NCBI RefSeq assembly: GCF_000024545.1
Contig: NC_013947.1
Coordinates: 3,534,001-3,598,000, forward strand
Length of the DNA stretch: 64,000 nucleotides
Reading direction: 5' to 3'
Source: Stackebrandtia nassauensis DSM 44728
Lineage (GTDB): Bacteria; Actinomycetota; Actinomycetes; Mycobacteriales; Micromonosporaceae
Both the position numbers and the translations under genes were made by a program. Each line of letters opens with the position of its first letter. Within the stretch, counting starts at the first letter, position 1. Below, in pieces: positions 8,969 through 16,126 of this stretch. The notes beneath the pieces were generated by a model. It did not search any database and was not told the DNA's origin. It saw nothing but the letters and a program-made list of their open reading frames with translations.

Positions 8969-9910
8969 GTGCGACAAGTAGCCGTCCCGATGATCGACGA
9001 CATGCCCATGTACGAGCTGGGCATCGCCTGCGAGATCTTCCGCCACCCCTGGTACTCGCTGCGTCTGTGCTCCTCCGGCCCGGTGCGCATCGAAACCGGC
9101 TTCACCATCCACCCCGAACACAGCCTCGACACCCTCGGCGCAGCCGACACCGTACTGATCCCGGCACTGCCGCACGCCTGCCTCAACTCCGGCCGCCCCA
9201 TCCCGCCAGACCTGATCGCGGCGGTCCGCGCCGCGGCCACGGCCGGAGCCCGCATGGTCTCGCTGTGCAGCGGCGCCTTCGTCCTGGCGGCGGCCGGAGT
9301 CCTCGACGGCAAACGCGCCACCACCCACTGGCAACAGGCCGCCACCCTCGCGAAGTGGTACCCGAACGTCGACGTCGACGCGTCCGTCCTCTATGTAGAC
9401 AACGGCGACGTGCTCACCAGCGCGGGCCGCAGCGCCGCCATGGACCTGTGCCTGCACGTGGTGCGCCACGACCTGGGCTCCCACATCGCCAACTCCCTGG
9501 CCCGCGTCATGGTCGTCCCCGCGCACCGCCCCGGCGGCCAGGCCCAGTACATCGCGCAGTCCGTACCCACCACCGACGACGAGGGCCTGGGCGCCACACT
9601 GCAGTGGGCGCTCGATCGACTCGACCAACCGCTGACCGTCGCCGCCTGGGCCCGACAGGCGAAGATGAGCACCCGCACCTTCGTGCGCCGGTTCCACGAG
9701 GCCACGGCGACCACACCCCGCCAATGGCTACTCAACCAGCGCCTCAACCGGGCCCGCGAACTGCTGGAATCGACCACGATGTCCATAGACCACATATCCA
9801 AACACAGTGGACTGGGCTCCTCGGCGAACCTGCGCCACCACTTCAACGCCGCCATGGGCACCACCCCGACCAGCTACCGGCGCGCGTTCCAATCCACGTC
9901 ACCGGCCTGA
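8969..9910 (+). CDS. GATase1-like AraC-family transcriptional regulator
   Basis: The N-terminal two thirds form a DJ-1/PfpI-type domain (VSLCSGAFVLAAAGVLDG, with Cys at the nucleophile elbow). The C-terminal 100 residues are an AraC double helix-turn-helix (WARQAKMSTRTFVRRF and HISKHSGLGSSANLRHHF). The start is taken at the GTG at 8969 because the family begins with the RQVAVPMIDD strand; an earlier ATG at 8921 would add an atypical tail. The regulator is divergent from the NIPSNAP gene. The ligand is unknown. Confidence 0.88.
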   Translation: MRQVAVPMIDDMPMYELGIACEIFRHPWYSLRLCSSGPVRIETGFTIHPEHSLDTLGAADTVLIPALPHACLNSGRPIPPDLIAAVRAAATAGARMVSLCSGAFVLAAAGVLDGKRATTHWQQAATLAKWYPNVDVDASVLYVDNGDVLTSAGRSAAMDLCLHVVRHDLGSHIANSLARVMVVPAHRPGGQAQYIAQSVPTTDDEGLGATLQWALDRLDQPLTVAAWARQAKMSTRTFVRRFHEATATTPRQWLLNQRLNRARELLESTTMSIDHISKHSGLGSSANLRHHFNAAMGTTPTSYRRAFQSTSPA

Positions 9911-9943
9911 CCCGAACCCCTCCGACGGGCCAGGCCGGTGACG
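9897..9943. terminator. Bidirectional hairpin terminator between convergent genes
   Basis: CGTCACCGGCCTG at 9897-9909 pairs perfectly with CAGGCCGGTGACG at 9931-9943. The left arm overlaps the stop codon of the AraC gene and the right arm lies just before the end of the minus-strand hydrolase. There is no T-run, as is common in high-GC actinobacteria. Confidence 0.65.
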
Positions 9944-9957
9944 GACTCACCCGACGA

Positions 9958-11556
9958 TCACCGCCCCAGCCGCTCAAGCGTCTGGTCCCGCAACCGCTGC
10001 GCGTCCTCGCCCAGGTCGAGGCCCGACTTCTTGGACGCCTCACACGAGACATCCGCGTCCGGGAACTCGCCGTCCACGAGGTACTTCGTCGTGACGTTCA
10101 ACGCGCACGGGTTGTCGTCGTACACGTAGACACCGTGGCCACTGCCGTCCACACTCACCAGCCGAGCCCGGTCGCCGAACGCCTCACGAACCATTTCCCC
10201 TCCGGCATGCGGTGTGGCGGGGTCGCGCTGATTCTGCAACACCAGCACGTTCTCGGGTCCCTCGTCGACGATCTCCACCGGAGGCTCGACAGGATCGTTG
10301 TTCCAGAACGCACACGGCGAGACGTTCGCGCCAGCCGCACCGAACAACGGGTAGGTCTCGCGATCCTCGGCGACCTGTTCCCGATAGGTGTCGACGTCCT
10401 CCGGCCAATCGACGTCGTTGCACGTCACGGCCAGGTACGACGACCACCCGTTGTCGTAGGGCGACGGCTCCGAACCCTTTGACGGCTCCTCGACGCTGTC
10501 GGCCACCCCCGGCAACCCCAACGGCTGCTTCTCCATCTGACGCCGAACAGCATCCTCATCGGACTCCGCCAGCGACTGCCACAACTGAGCGCCCGGAGCG
10601 TAATTGCCCTCCCCATACAACGTGAAGAACATGTTGAAGCGGAACAGTCCACCATCGATTTCAGCGACCGGTTCCTCATCGAGCCGCTCGGCTAGCGCGA
10701 AGTAGTTCTCCCGCACGGCATCGGCGCTCTCCCCGAGCCCATAACTGTCGTGGCGCTTCGCCGCCCAAGCGGCGAAATCCGGGAAGGTGTCCTCCATGCC
10801 CTGCCCGAACCGACGCTGCGCACCCCAGTCGAGCGCGGTGCCGCCGAGGTTGCTGTCGATCACGATCCGGTCGCTGTTGCCGGGGAACATCGACGCGTAG
10901 GCCGAACCCAGCCCGCTACCGTACGAGGCGCCATAGAAGTTGACCTTCTTCTCCCCCAGCGCTTCCCGGATAAAGTCCATGTCCCGGGCGGTATTGGCCG
11001 TCGTCATGTGCTTCATCAGCCCACCCGTATCGTGCTCGGCGCACTGATCGGCGATCTTCTTCGCGGCCTTGGCCTGCTTGACAACCGCCGCGTCATCCAC
11101 CGCGTAAGGCGGCACGTTGCCCCGATAGTCCTGATCGGCGGTGAAACCACAGCTCACCGGCGTCGAATGCCCGACACCCCGGGGATCCATACCGATCAGG
11201 TCAAGGCTGTCCTTGACGCTGTCGGGCAAACCCAACCCGCTCATGTCCGCCGGTTGCGACAGCCCCGCACCCCCCGGCCCACCCGGATTGAGCATCAGCA
11301 CCCCGCGCCGCTTCTCCGCATCCGTACTGGCCAGCCGCGAGATCATCACCTCGATCGTCTCGCCGTCCGGCTTCTCGTAATCCCGCGGCACGGCAACACT
11401 CGCGCACTCCAACTGCGCCGCCCCCACCACATCCTCGGGACACTCGCCCCACTCCACCGCCCCACCGTCCTCGGCGAACGCCGGCGCCATGACCACCCCG
11501 GCCAACCCCACCGCCGTCACCGCCACACCGATCCCGAGGATTCTTCCTCGATTCAT
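9958..11556 (-). CDS. Secreted alpha/beta hydrolase, TAP-like C-terminus
   Basis: The ATG at 11556 is chosen because it follows AAAGGGG and opens a signal peptide (MNRGRILGIG, a hydrophobic run, then APAFA). The mature protein has the serine hydrolase fold: oxyanion region LNPGGPGGAG, nucleophile elbow G-A-S-Y-G, acid in LQNQRDPATP and His in GSGHGVY. The C-terminal piece matches the TAP-like domain of Streptomyces tripeptidyl aminopeptidases, 532 aa in all. It probably cleaves peptides or esters outside the cell. The divergent MerR regulator at 11699 shares its promoter region, which has a MerR-type operator. Confidence 0.88.
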   Translation of the reverse strand: MNRGRILGIGVAVTAVGLAGVVMAPAFAEDGGAVEWGECPEDVVGAAQLECASVAVPRDYEKPDGETIEVMISRLASTDAEKRRGVLMLNPGGPGGAGLSQPADMSGLGLPDSVKDSLDLIGMDPRGVGHSTPVSCGFTADQDYRGNVPPYAVDDAAVVKQAKAAKKIADQCAEHDTGGLMKHMTTANTARDMDFIREALGEKKVNFYGASYGSGLGSAYASMFPGNSDRIVIDSNLGGTALDWGAQRRFGQGMEDTFPDFAAWAAKRHDSYGLGESADAVRENYFALAERLDEEPVAEIDGGLFRFNMFFTLYGEGNYAPGAQLWQSLAESDEDAVRRQMEKQPLGLPGVADSVEEPSKGSEPSPYDNGWSSYLAVTCNDVDWPEDVDTYREQVAEDRETYPLFGAAGANVSPCAFWNNDPVEPPVEIVDEGPENVLVLQNQRDPATPHAGGEMVREAFGDRARLVSVDGSGHGVYVYDDNPCALNVTTKYLVDGEFPDADVSCEASKKSGLDLGEDAQRLRDQTLERLGR

Positions 11557-11593
11557 CCCGTACCCCTTTCCATGTGACGAACCGTTGCGGCCC

Positions 11594-11624
11594 ATCAAAA
11601 GCTGTGCCGCAACGGCACAGTCAA
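11594..11624 (-). promoter_or_regulatory. MerR-type promoter/operator for the TAP-like hydrolase
   Basis: On the minus strand TTGACT (11624-11619) and TTTGAT (11599-11594) are separated by 19 bp, the long spacer typical of MerR-controlled promoters. An exact dyad, CTGTGCCG / CGGCACAG with a 3-bp centre (11602-11620), sits over the -35 and spacer. The hydrolase ATG lies about 38 bp downstream, and the MerR gene starts on the other side. Confidence 0.7.
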
Positions 11625-11698
11625 GAACCCCATCTATGACCCACGCCACACCCCACCCCCAGGTAGCGTCGGACGCCACGGAAAACGAGGTGACGATC

Positions 11699-12424
11699 AT
11701 GTCCTGGAGCACCCGCGAACTCGCCGAGCTCGCCGGTACAAGCCTGCGAGCGGTACGGCACTACCACGAAGTCGGCCTCCTGGAAGAACCCGAGCGCCGC
11801 ACCAACGGCTACAAGCAATACAGCGTCCGCCACCTGGTCCGACTACTGCGCATCAAACGCCTGGTCGACCTCGGCTTCACCCTGTCCCAAATCGCCGACA
11901 TGGCCGACACCGACACCCACCCCGAAGAAGCACTCCGCACCCTCGACGCCGAACTGGCCACCACCATCGAACGACTCCAACGAGCCCGCGCGGAACTCCG
12001 CTTCATCCTGCGCCACTCCGCCCCGGCCGACCTCCCACCCGAACTCACCCCGATCTCCGGCCACACCCTGTCCGAAGCCGACCGCTCCTTCGTCACCGTC
12101 ATGAACCAAACCCTTGGCCCCCAAGGCCGCCAGGCCTACTCCGACATGGTCCGCTCCGTGGCCGACGACCCCATCGCGCACGAGTTCGACAACCTACCGG
12201 CCGACGCCGACGAACCCACCCGCCAAGACCTGGCCGAACGCCTCACCCCCTACCTACGCGGCGTCTACAAAGCACACCCCGGCCTACGCACCATCACCGC
12301 CGACGCCCCCAGAGGCCCCGACTTCGCCACCCGCATGACCGGCAAAGCCCTCGTCGAGCTCTACAACCCCGCCCAAGTCGACGTCCTGGCCCGCGTAGCC
12401 CCCCACATCGCCGACTCAGCCTGA
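11699..12424 (+). CDS. MerR-family transcriptional regulator
   Basis: The 241-aa protein opens with a MerR winged helix-turn-helix (WSTRELAELAGTSLRAVRHY, then RRTNGYKQYSV). A coiled-coil dimerisation helix follows at about 75-110, then a roughly 120-residue helical effector domain of unknown ligand. The ATG at 11699 is preceded by GAGG at 8 bp. The divergent arrangement and the 19-bp-spacer promoter indicate that it controls the TAP-like hydrolase and perhaps itself. Confidence 0.9.
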   Translation: MSWSTRELAELAGTSLRAVRHYHEVGLLEEPERRTNGYKQYSVRHLVRLLRIKRLVDLGFTLSQIADMADTDTHPEEALRTLDAELATTIERLQRARAELRFILRHSAPADLPPELTPISGHTLSEADRSFVTVMNQTLGPQGRQAYSDMVRSVADDPIAHEFDNLPADADEPTRQDLAERLTPYLRGVYKAHPGLRTITADAPRGPDFATRMTGKALVELYNPAQVDVLARVAPHIADSA

Positions 12425-12460
12425 TCGGGGCCCGGCTCTTCACCAAGCCGAGCCCCGATC
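12423..12460. terminator. Bidirectional hairpin terminator
   Basis: GATCGGGGCCCGGCT at 12423-12437 pairs with AGCCGAGCCCCGATC at 12446-12460, with one mismatch and an 8-base loop. It overlaps the MerR stop codon and lies 6 bp from the end of the convergent DAHP synthase gene, so it can serve both. Confidence 0.75.
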
Positions 12461-12465
12461 ACTCG

Positions 12466-13536
12466 TCAGCCGTGGCGCTTACGGACCGCTGTGGCCAGTT
12501 CCGTCAGTAGGGCTTCCGTCTCCTGCCAGCCGATGCAGGCGTCGGTCACGCTCTGCCCATAGTTGAGTGTCTCCAGTGCACCGGGTTCCTGGCGCCCCTC
12601 GACGAGGAAGCTCTCCACCATCAAGCCCGCGATGCCGTTCTCTCCCGCCGCGATCCGTTCGGCGACCTCCCGCACCACCTGGGCCTGCCGGACGTGGTCC
12701 TTTCCGCTGTTGGCGTGGCTGGCGTCGATGACCAGGCGCTCCGGCATGCCCGCCTTACCGAGCAACGCGAGTGCCTCTCCCACTGGCTCGGGCTGGTAGT
12801 TGGGTCCGCCGCGTCCGCCTCGCAGGATGACGTGGCAGTCCGGGTTGCCGCTCGTCGACACGATGGCGCCCCGCCCCTGCTCGTCGATGCCGAAGAAGAC
12901 GTGGCTGCCCGCGGCGGCCCGGCAACCGTCGATGGCCGCGGTCACGTTGCCGTCCGTGGCGTTCTTGAACCCGATCGGCATCGAGAGCCCCGAGGCCAGT
13001 TGCCGGTGCACCTGACTCTCCGGGGTGCGGGCGCCGATCGCGCCCCACGAGACCGCGTCGGCGATGTACTGCGGGCTGGTCGGCTCCAGGAACTCGCAGC
13101 CCACCGGCAGTCCCACGTCCAGGACGTCGAGAAGCACCTGCCGCGCCAGCCGCAGCCCGTGCTCCACGTCGTAGGTGCCGTTCAGGTTCGGATCGTTGAT
13201 CAGGCCCTTCCACCCCAACGTGGTGCGGGGTTTCTCGAAGTACACCCGCATGACAACACAAAGGACGTCGCTGAGCGGAGCGGCCGCCTCGGCCAGCCGG
13301 TTCGCGTACTCCACCGCCGCGACCGGATCGTGGACCGAGCACGGCCCGATGACCAGCAACAGCCGGTCGTCGTCACCGTCCAGTACCTGTTTGACCGCTT
13401 CGCGGCCGCGTTGCACCAAGGCCGCGCGGTCCGATCCCAGCGGCAGTTCGTCGCGCAGCACCGAAGGCGGCACGAGCGGCTGGAACCCGAGGACCCGCAG
13501 GTCGTTGGTCTGCGGCGAGTTTTCAGTGGTGGTCAT
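12466..13536 (-). CDS. 3-deoxy-7-phosphoheptulonate (DAHP) synthase, AroFGH type
   Basis: This enzyme condenses phosphoenolpyruvate with erythrose 4-phosphate, the first step of the shikimate pathway. The 356-aa protein is a type I enzyme: LLVIGPCSVHD with the metal-ligand Cys, VMRVYFEKPRTTLGWKG for phosphate binding, GFKNATDG, and a C-terminal DASHANSGKDH. This type is usually feedback-inhibited by an aromatic amino acid. The 200-bp leader encodes a short peptide with Tyr-Trp-Arg-Phe and attenuator-like hairpins, so transcription is probably tuned to aromatic amino acid supply. Confidence 0.95.
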   Translation of the reverse strand: MTTTENSPQTNDLRVLGFQPLVPPSVLRDELPLGSDRAALVQRGREAVKQVLDGDDDRLLLVIGPCSVHDPVAAVEYANRLAEAAAPLSDVLCVVMRVYFEKPRTTLGWKGLINDPNLNGTYDVEHGLRLARQVLLDVLDVGLPVGCEFLEPTSPQYIADAVSWGAIGARTPESQVHRQLASGLSMPIGFKNATDGNVTAAIDGCRAAAGSHVFFGIDEQGRGAIVSTSGNPDCHVILRGGRGGPNYQPEPVGEALALLGKAGMPERLVIDASHANSGKDHVRQAQVVREVAERIAAGENGIAGLMVESFLVEGRQEPGALETLNYGQSVTDACIGWQETEALLTELATAVRKRHG

Positions 13537-13617
13537 TGAGCGGAAATCCCATCCTTATCGAGGCGGGTCCGCCATCCCTCGTGAGTCCACTCCGGTACCG
13601 GCCCGCCTAGACGACGA

Positions 13618-13703
13618 AAGGCAGAGACGGTCGTCTCTGCCTTGCTGGCTCCGGGTGTTCGATCGATCAGCGCACGTGATCACCGGCTCCACCCGGAGCC
13701 AGC
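13618..13703 (-). promoter_or_regulatory. Attenuator-like RNA leader of DAHP synthase
   Basis: Reading on the minus strand, GCTGGCTCCGGGTG (13703-13690) can pair with CACCCGGAGCCAGC (13657-13644) over 14 perfect bases. Alternatively its GGCTCC can close a small local stem with GGAGCC (13700-13685). The two are mutually exclusive. A second perfect stem, AAGGCAGAGAC with GTCTCTGCCTT (13643-13618), ends in TTTCG and resembles a terminator. The first strand overlaps the leader peptide just after its aromatic codons, the usual geometry of ribosome-mediated attenuation. Which state terminates is not settled. Confidence 0.7.
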
Positions 13704-13738
13704 TTAAAGCGCCAATACTGACGAACGACCGTAGACAC
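13667..13738 (-). CDS. Aromatic leader peptide of DAHP synthase
   Basis: A GTG-initiated frame of 23 codons encodes MSTVVRQYWRFKLAPGGAG followed by DHVR and a TGA. Tyr, Trp and Phe lie within four residues (codons 8-11, 13717-13706). An AGGG lies about 8 bases upstream. This composition, and the overlap of codons 12 onward with the hairpin strands, is the mark of a leader peptide for attenuation of aromatic amino acid synthesis. The peptide itself probably has no function after translation. Confidence 0.75.
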   Translation of the reverse strand: MSTVVRQYWRFKLAPGGAGDHVR

Positions 13739-13790
13739 GCGGCGACCCTAACACAACTCGTTGACGGGAAGTTGTGGACGCGGCCGGACC

Positions 13791-14237
13791 ATGAGACCCA
13801 TGCTGAGAAGAAGCAGGAAGGCCACGGCTGGCATAGTCGCCGGTGTCGGCGCACTCGCGGCGATCGCGGTGATCGCCGGGGGCGGTCTGGCCTCGGCGGA
13901 CGCCGACAACGACAAGATCACCCCGAAAGTCGCCAACGGCGAGGACGCCCCCGACGGCGCCTATCCGTTCACGGTCAAACCCGCCAACCACCTGCAGACC
14001 GGCCAGTTCAAGGCCAAGAAGCAGAACGGCAAGCTGCTGAAGGTCACCGGCTACAAGCCGAGCCCGGACACCAGCAGCTGCCCGTACGACTCGGGCGGAC
14101 CGTTCGTCCTCGAAACCGACTCAGGACCGCGCCTGGTCTCGGTGGAATCCGGCGGCCCGGATTGTCCACACTCCGGGCTCGAAGACACCGCCAGGATCGA
14201 CACCAACACCGACTGGATCGACCAGAACATCGTCTAA
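13791..14237 (+). CDS. Secreted trypsin-like protein reduced to a remnant (148 aa)
   Basis: A signal peptide (basic MRPMLRRSRK, a hydrophobic run, then ASA) precedes VANGEDAPDGAYPFTVK, which matches the mature N-terminus of chymotrypsin-fold proteases. About 30 residues later the protein jumps to PYDSGGPFV, the GDSGGP active-site loop with Ser, followed by the usual C-terminal strands and a final WIDQNI helix. The middle of the fold, including the catalytic His and Asp regions, is missing. It is probably not a protease; a binding or decoy role is possible. ATGs at 13791 and 13800 are both possible starts. Confidence 0.7.
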   Translation: MRPMLRRSRKATAGIVAGVGALAAIAVIAGGGLASADADNDKITPKVANGEDAPDGAYPFTVKPANHLQTGQFKAKKQNGKLLKVTGYKPSPDTSSCPYDSGGPFVLETDSGPRLVSVESGGPDCPHSGLEDTARIDTNTDWIDQNIV

Positions 14238-14252
14238 CCCCCGCTCCACCAA

Positions 14253-14284
14253 GGGGCCGTCGGAATGGGAGTCCCGACGGCCCC
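14253..14284. terminator. Bidirectional hairpin terminator
   Basis: GGGGCCGTCGG at 14253-14263 pairs exactly with CCGACGGCCCC at 14274-14284 across a 10-base loop. It sits in the 53-bp gap between the convergent trypsin-like and beta-helix genes. Confidence 0.8.
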
Positions 14285-14290
14285 GTCACA

Positions 14291-15970
14291 TCAGTTGTAG
14301 GTACTCCCCTGGTCCTGGCCGAACGTCGTCGGCCGGTTGTCATGGGTGAACACCGGCGGCACCGGCGGAGCGGGAGCGGTCCAGTCGGCCCAGCTCACCC
14401 GCTTCCCGTCCGGACGCACCTGCTGGAAACCCGCGAACCACCAATCCCCCACGTAGTGGTTCGTCCGGAACACGATCCCCTGCTGGAACGTGAGCCGCCA
14501 CGGAATCGTGTACCCGGGGAACTCATCGAACGACCCCCAGTTCGAGAACACTCCGTTGAGGCCGCAGTACTGCGCTCCAACACAACTGGCCCCCACAGCT
14601 GCCTTGTCAATACTGAAGTCATTGTTCTCCACCACAATGTTCTCAGTGGACCAGCGACAGCGGTACTTGTCGATTCCGTCCGGGATGTCGTTCTCCACAG
14701 CGGTTTCGCACTGCGCGTCGTCATACAGGTCGGTCTTGATCGTGCAGAACGGTGGATGCGTATGCGCCTCGGAAGAGCAGTAGCGGTCCGGGTTCTCCCA
14801 CAGAATCACGCCACCCCAGTTGTCGATGAAATCGTTGTCGCTGATCACCATCGGCGAGGCGAGACCGTACCCTTCCGGGCTACCGCTCTCGGACACGTAC
14901 ACCGCTCCCACAGGGAAGGTGTCACCCTTGTCGGCCTTCTTCTTGCCCGCGACGATGGCGTTGCGGCGCATCGTGTTGAACCGCACCCGCGCGTCATACC
15001 CGGCCTCGATGAACAGGGCCTGGTCGTCGTTCTCCTCGATCAGGTTGCGCTCGATCACGAAGCCACGGTTGTTGTTGTCCAACCAAAGCCCGACCCCACG
15101 GTTGTCGTGCACCCAGTTGTCGGTCACCGTGACATTGCGGTTGATCCAGAACTTAACGCCGCCACTGCAACCGCAACCGGGAACCTGGGTCTCCCAGTCG
15201 TCGGTGTTGTTACCGACGATCTCGTTGCCGTCGAGCACGAAGTTGGCGATATCGGTGGTCTCCGAATGACCCCCGCAACAAGCGTTGATGCCGTACTGAC
15301 CATTGTCCTTAATGCAGTTGTCGCTGTACACGTTGTCGCGCCCAGCCATCAGCCCGGCGCCCTTGTTCTCGGTGATCGTGTTGTTGCGAACCTTCCACCC
15401 GCGCGCGGCGTCCTTGTTCACCACACCTTGATCCTGCGGCGCGACAAACCCCCGGATCGTCAAGTGCTCGATGGTCACATTCGTGGCGCCCTGCGTGAAC
15501 GCGGCCCGATTGATCCCCTGACCGTCAAAGATCGCACCCGGTGCTCCGACAAAAGTCGTCCCGCTACCCGGCTCGATCTGCCCATACGGGTCAGCGTCCA
15601 TCATGTGAACCCCAGGCGCGAACCAAAACGTCCGATCGGCCTGCCGGAAGTCGTAGAACATGTCGTTGTTGTTCCCGGCGGGAACCACGGTCGCATTGGT
15701 CGGCGGCTCGGCCGGACCGTCCAAGATGTCAGCGTTCCCGCACACCGGCGCCGGAGCCACAGCAGGCGGATCATCGGACACTCTCGGCTCCGCCGACGGC
15801 TCGACGGCCACGGCGGCACCCGACGTCACCACCAGACCGCTCATCACCACGACGATGCTGATGATCAAGCTGACAAGGCGCAGTACAAAGGAGCTTCGGG
15901 AACGATTGGACTTGGGGCGAAGGGCTTCGAGAGCCTCAACCCTCGATGGGCAATTGTTCATGATGCTCAT
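14291..15970 (-). CDS. Secreted right-handed parallel beta-helix protein
   Basis: The 559-aa protein has a long N-terminal extension with a hydrophobic segment at about 29-50 (signal peptide or anchor). Repeated beta-helix coils follow, with Asn ladders (VRNNTITENKGAGL, VTDNWVHDNRGVGLWLDNNN, VIERNLIEENDDQAL). The Cys-rich loops INACCGGHS and PGCGCSGG suggest disulfides. Such folds occur in polysaccharide lyases, NosD and adhesins; no catalytic signature was recognised, so carbohydrate binding or cleavage outside the cell is a guess. Confidence 0.8.
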   Translation of the reverse strand: MSIMNNCPSRVEALEALRPKSNRSRSSFVLRLVSLIISIVVVMSGLVVTSGAAVAVEPSAEPRVSDDPPAVAPAPVCGNADILDGPAEPPTNATVVPAGNNNDMFYDFRQADRTFWFAPGVHMMDADPYGQIEPGSGTTFVGAPGAIFDGQGINRAAFTQGATNVTIEHLTIRGFVAPQDQGVVNKDAARGWKVRNNTITENKGAGLMAGRDNVYSDNCIKDNGQYGINACCGGHSETTDIANFVLDGNEIVGNNTDDWETQVPGCGCSGGVKFWINRNVTVTDNWVHDNRGVGLWLDNNNRGFVIERNLIEENDDQALFIEAGYDARVRFNTMRRNAIVAGKKKADKGDTFPVGAVYVSESGSPEGYGLASPMVISDNDFIDNWGGVILWENPDRYCSSEAHTHPPFCTIKTDLYDDAQCETAVENDIPDGIDKYRCRWSTENIVVENNDFSIDKAAVGASCVGAQYCGLNGVFSNWGSFDEFPGYTIPWRLTFQQGIVFRTNHYVGDWWFAGFQQVRPDGKRVSWADWTAPAPPVPPVFTHDNRPTTFGQDQGSTYN

Positions 15971-16054
15971 TATTGACGCGACACCCCGCCCAGAAACCGT
16001 CCGTTCGGTTTAAATCGGTTGGGCGACAACAGTTTCGGAAGCCGTGAGACTTCG

Positions 16055-16072
16055 CTTATCGAGAGTGATAAG
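16055..16072. promoter_or_regulatory. Small inverted repeat upstream of cobB
   Basis: CTTATC and GATAAG flank a 6-base centre, 55 bp before the cobB start. It could be an operator, but the arms are short. No cobalamin riboswitch features were seen in the 156-bp gap between 15970 and 16127. Confidence 0.3.
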
Positions 16073-16126
16073 ACACGTTAACCAGCAAGGGTCACAGCTT
16101 TCATCCGCAGCATGTAGAGTCCGACT

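Noticed and set aside
13175-15976. Plus-strand frame of 933 aa over DAHP synthase, the trypsin-like gene and the beta-helix gene
   Set aside because: It crosses three real genes and the leader region and has no recognisable domains; a shadow.
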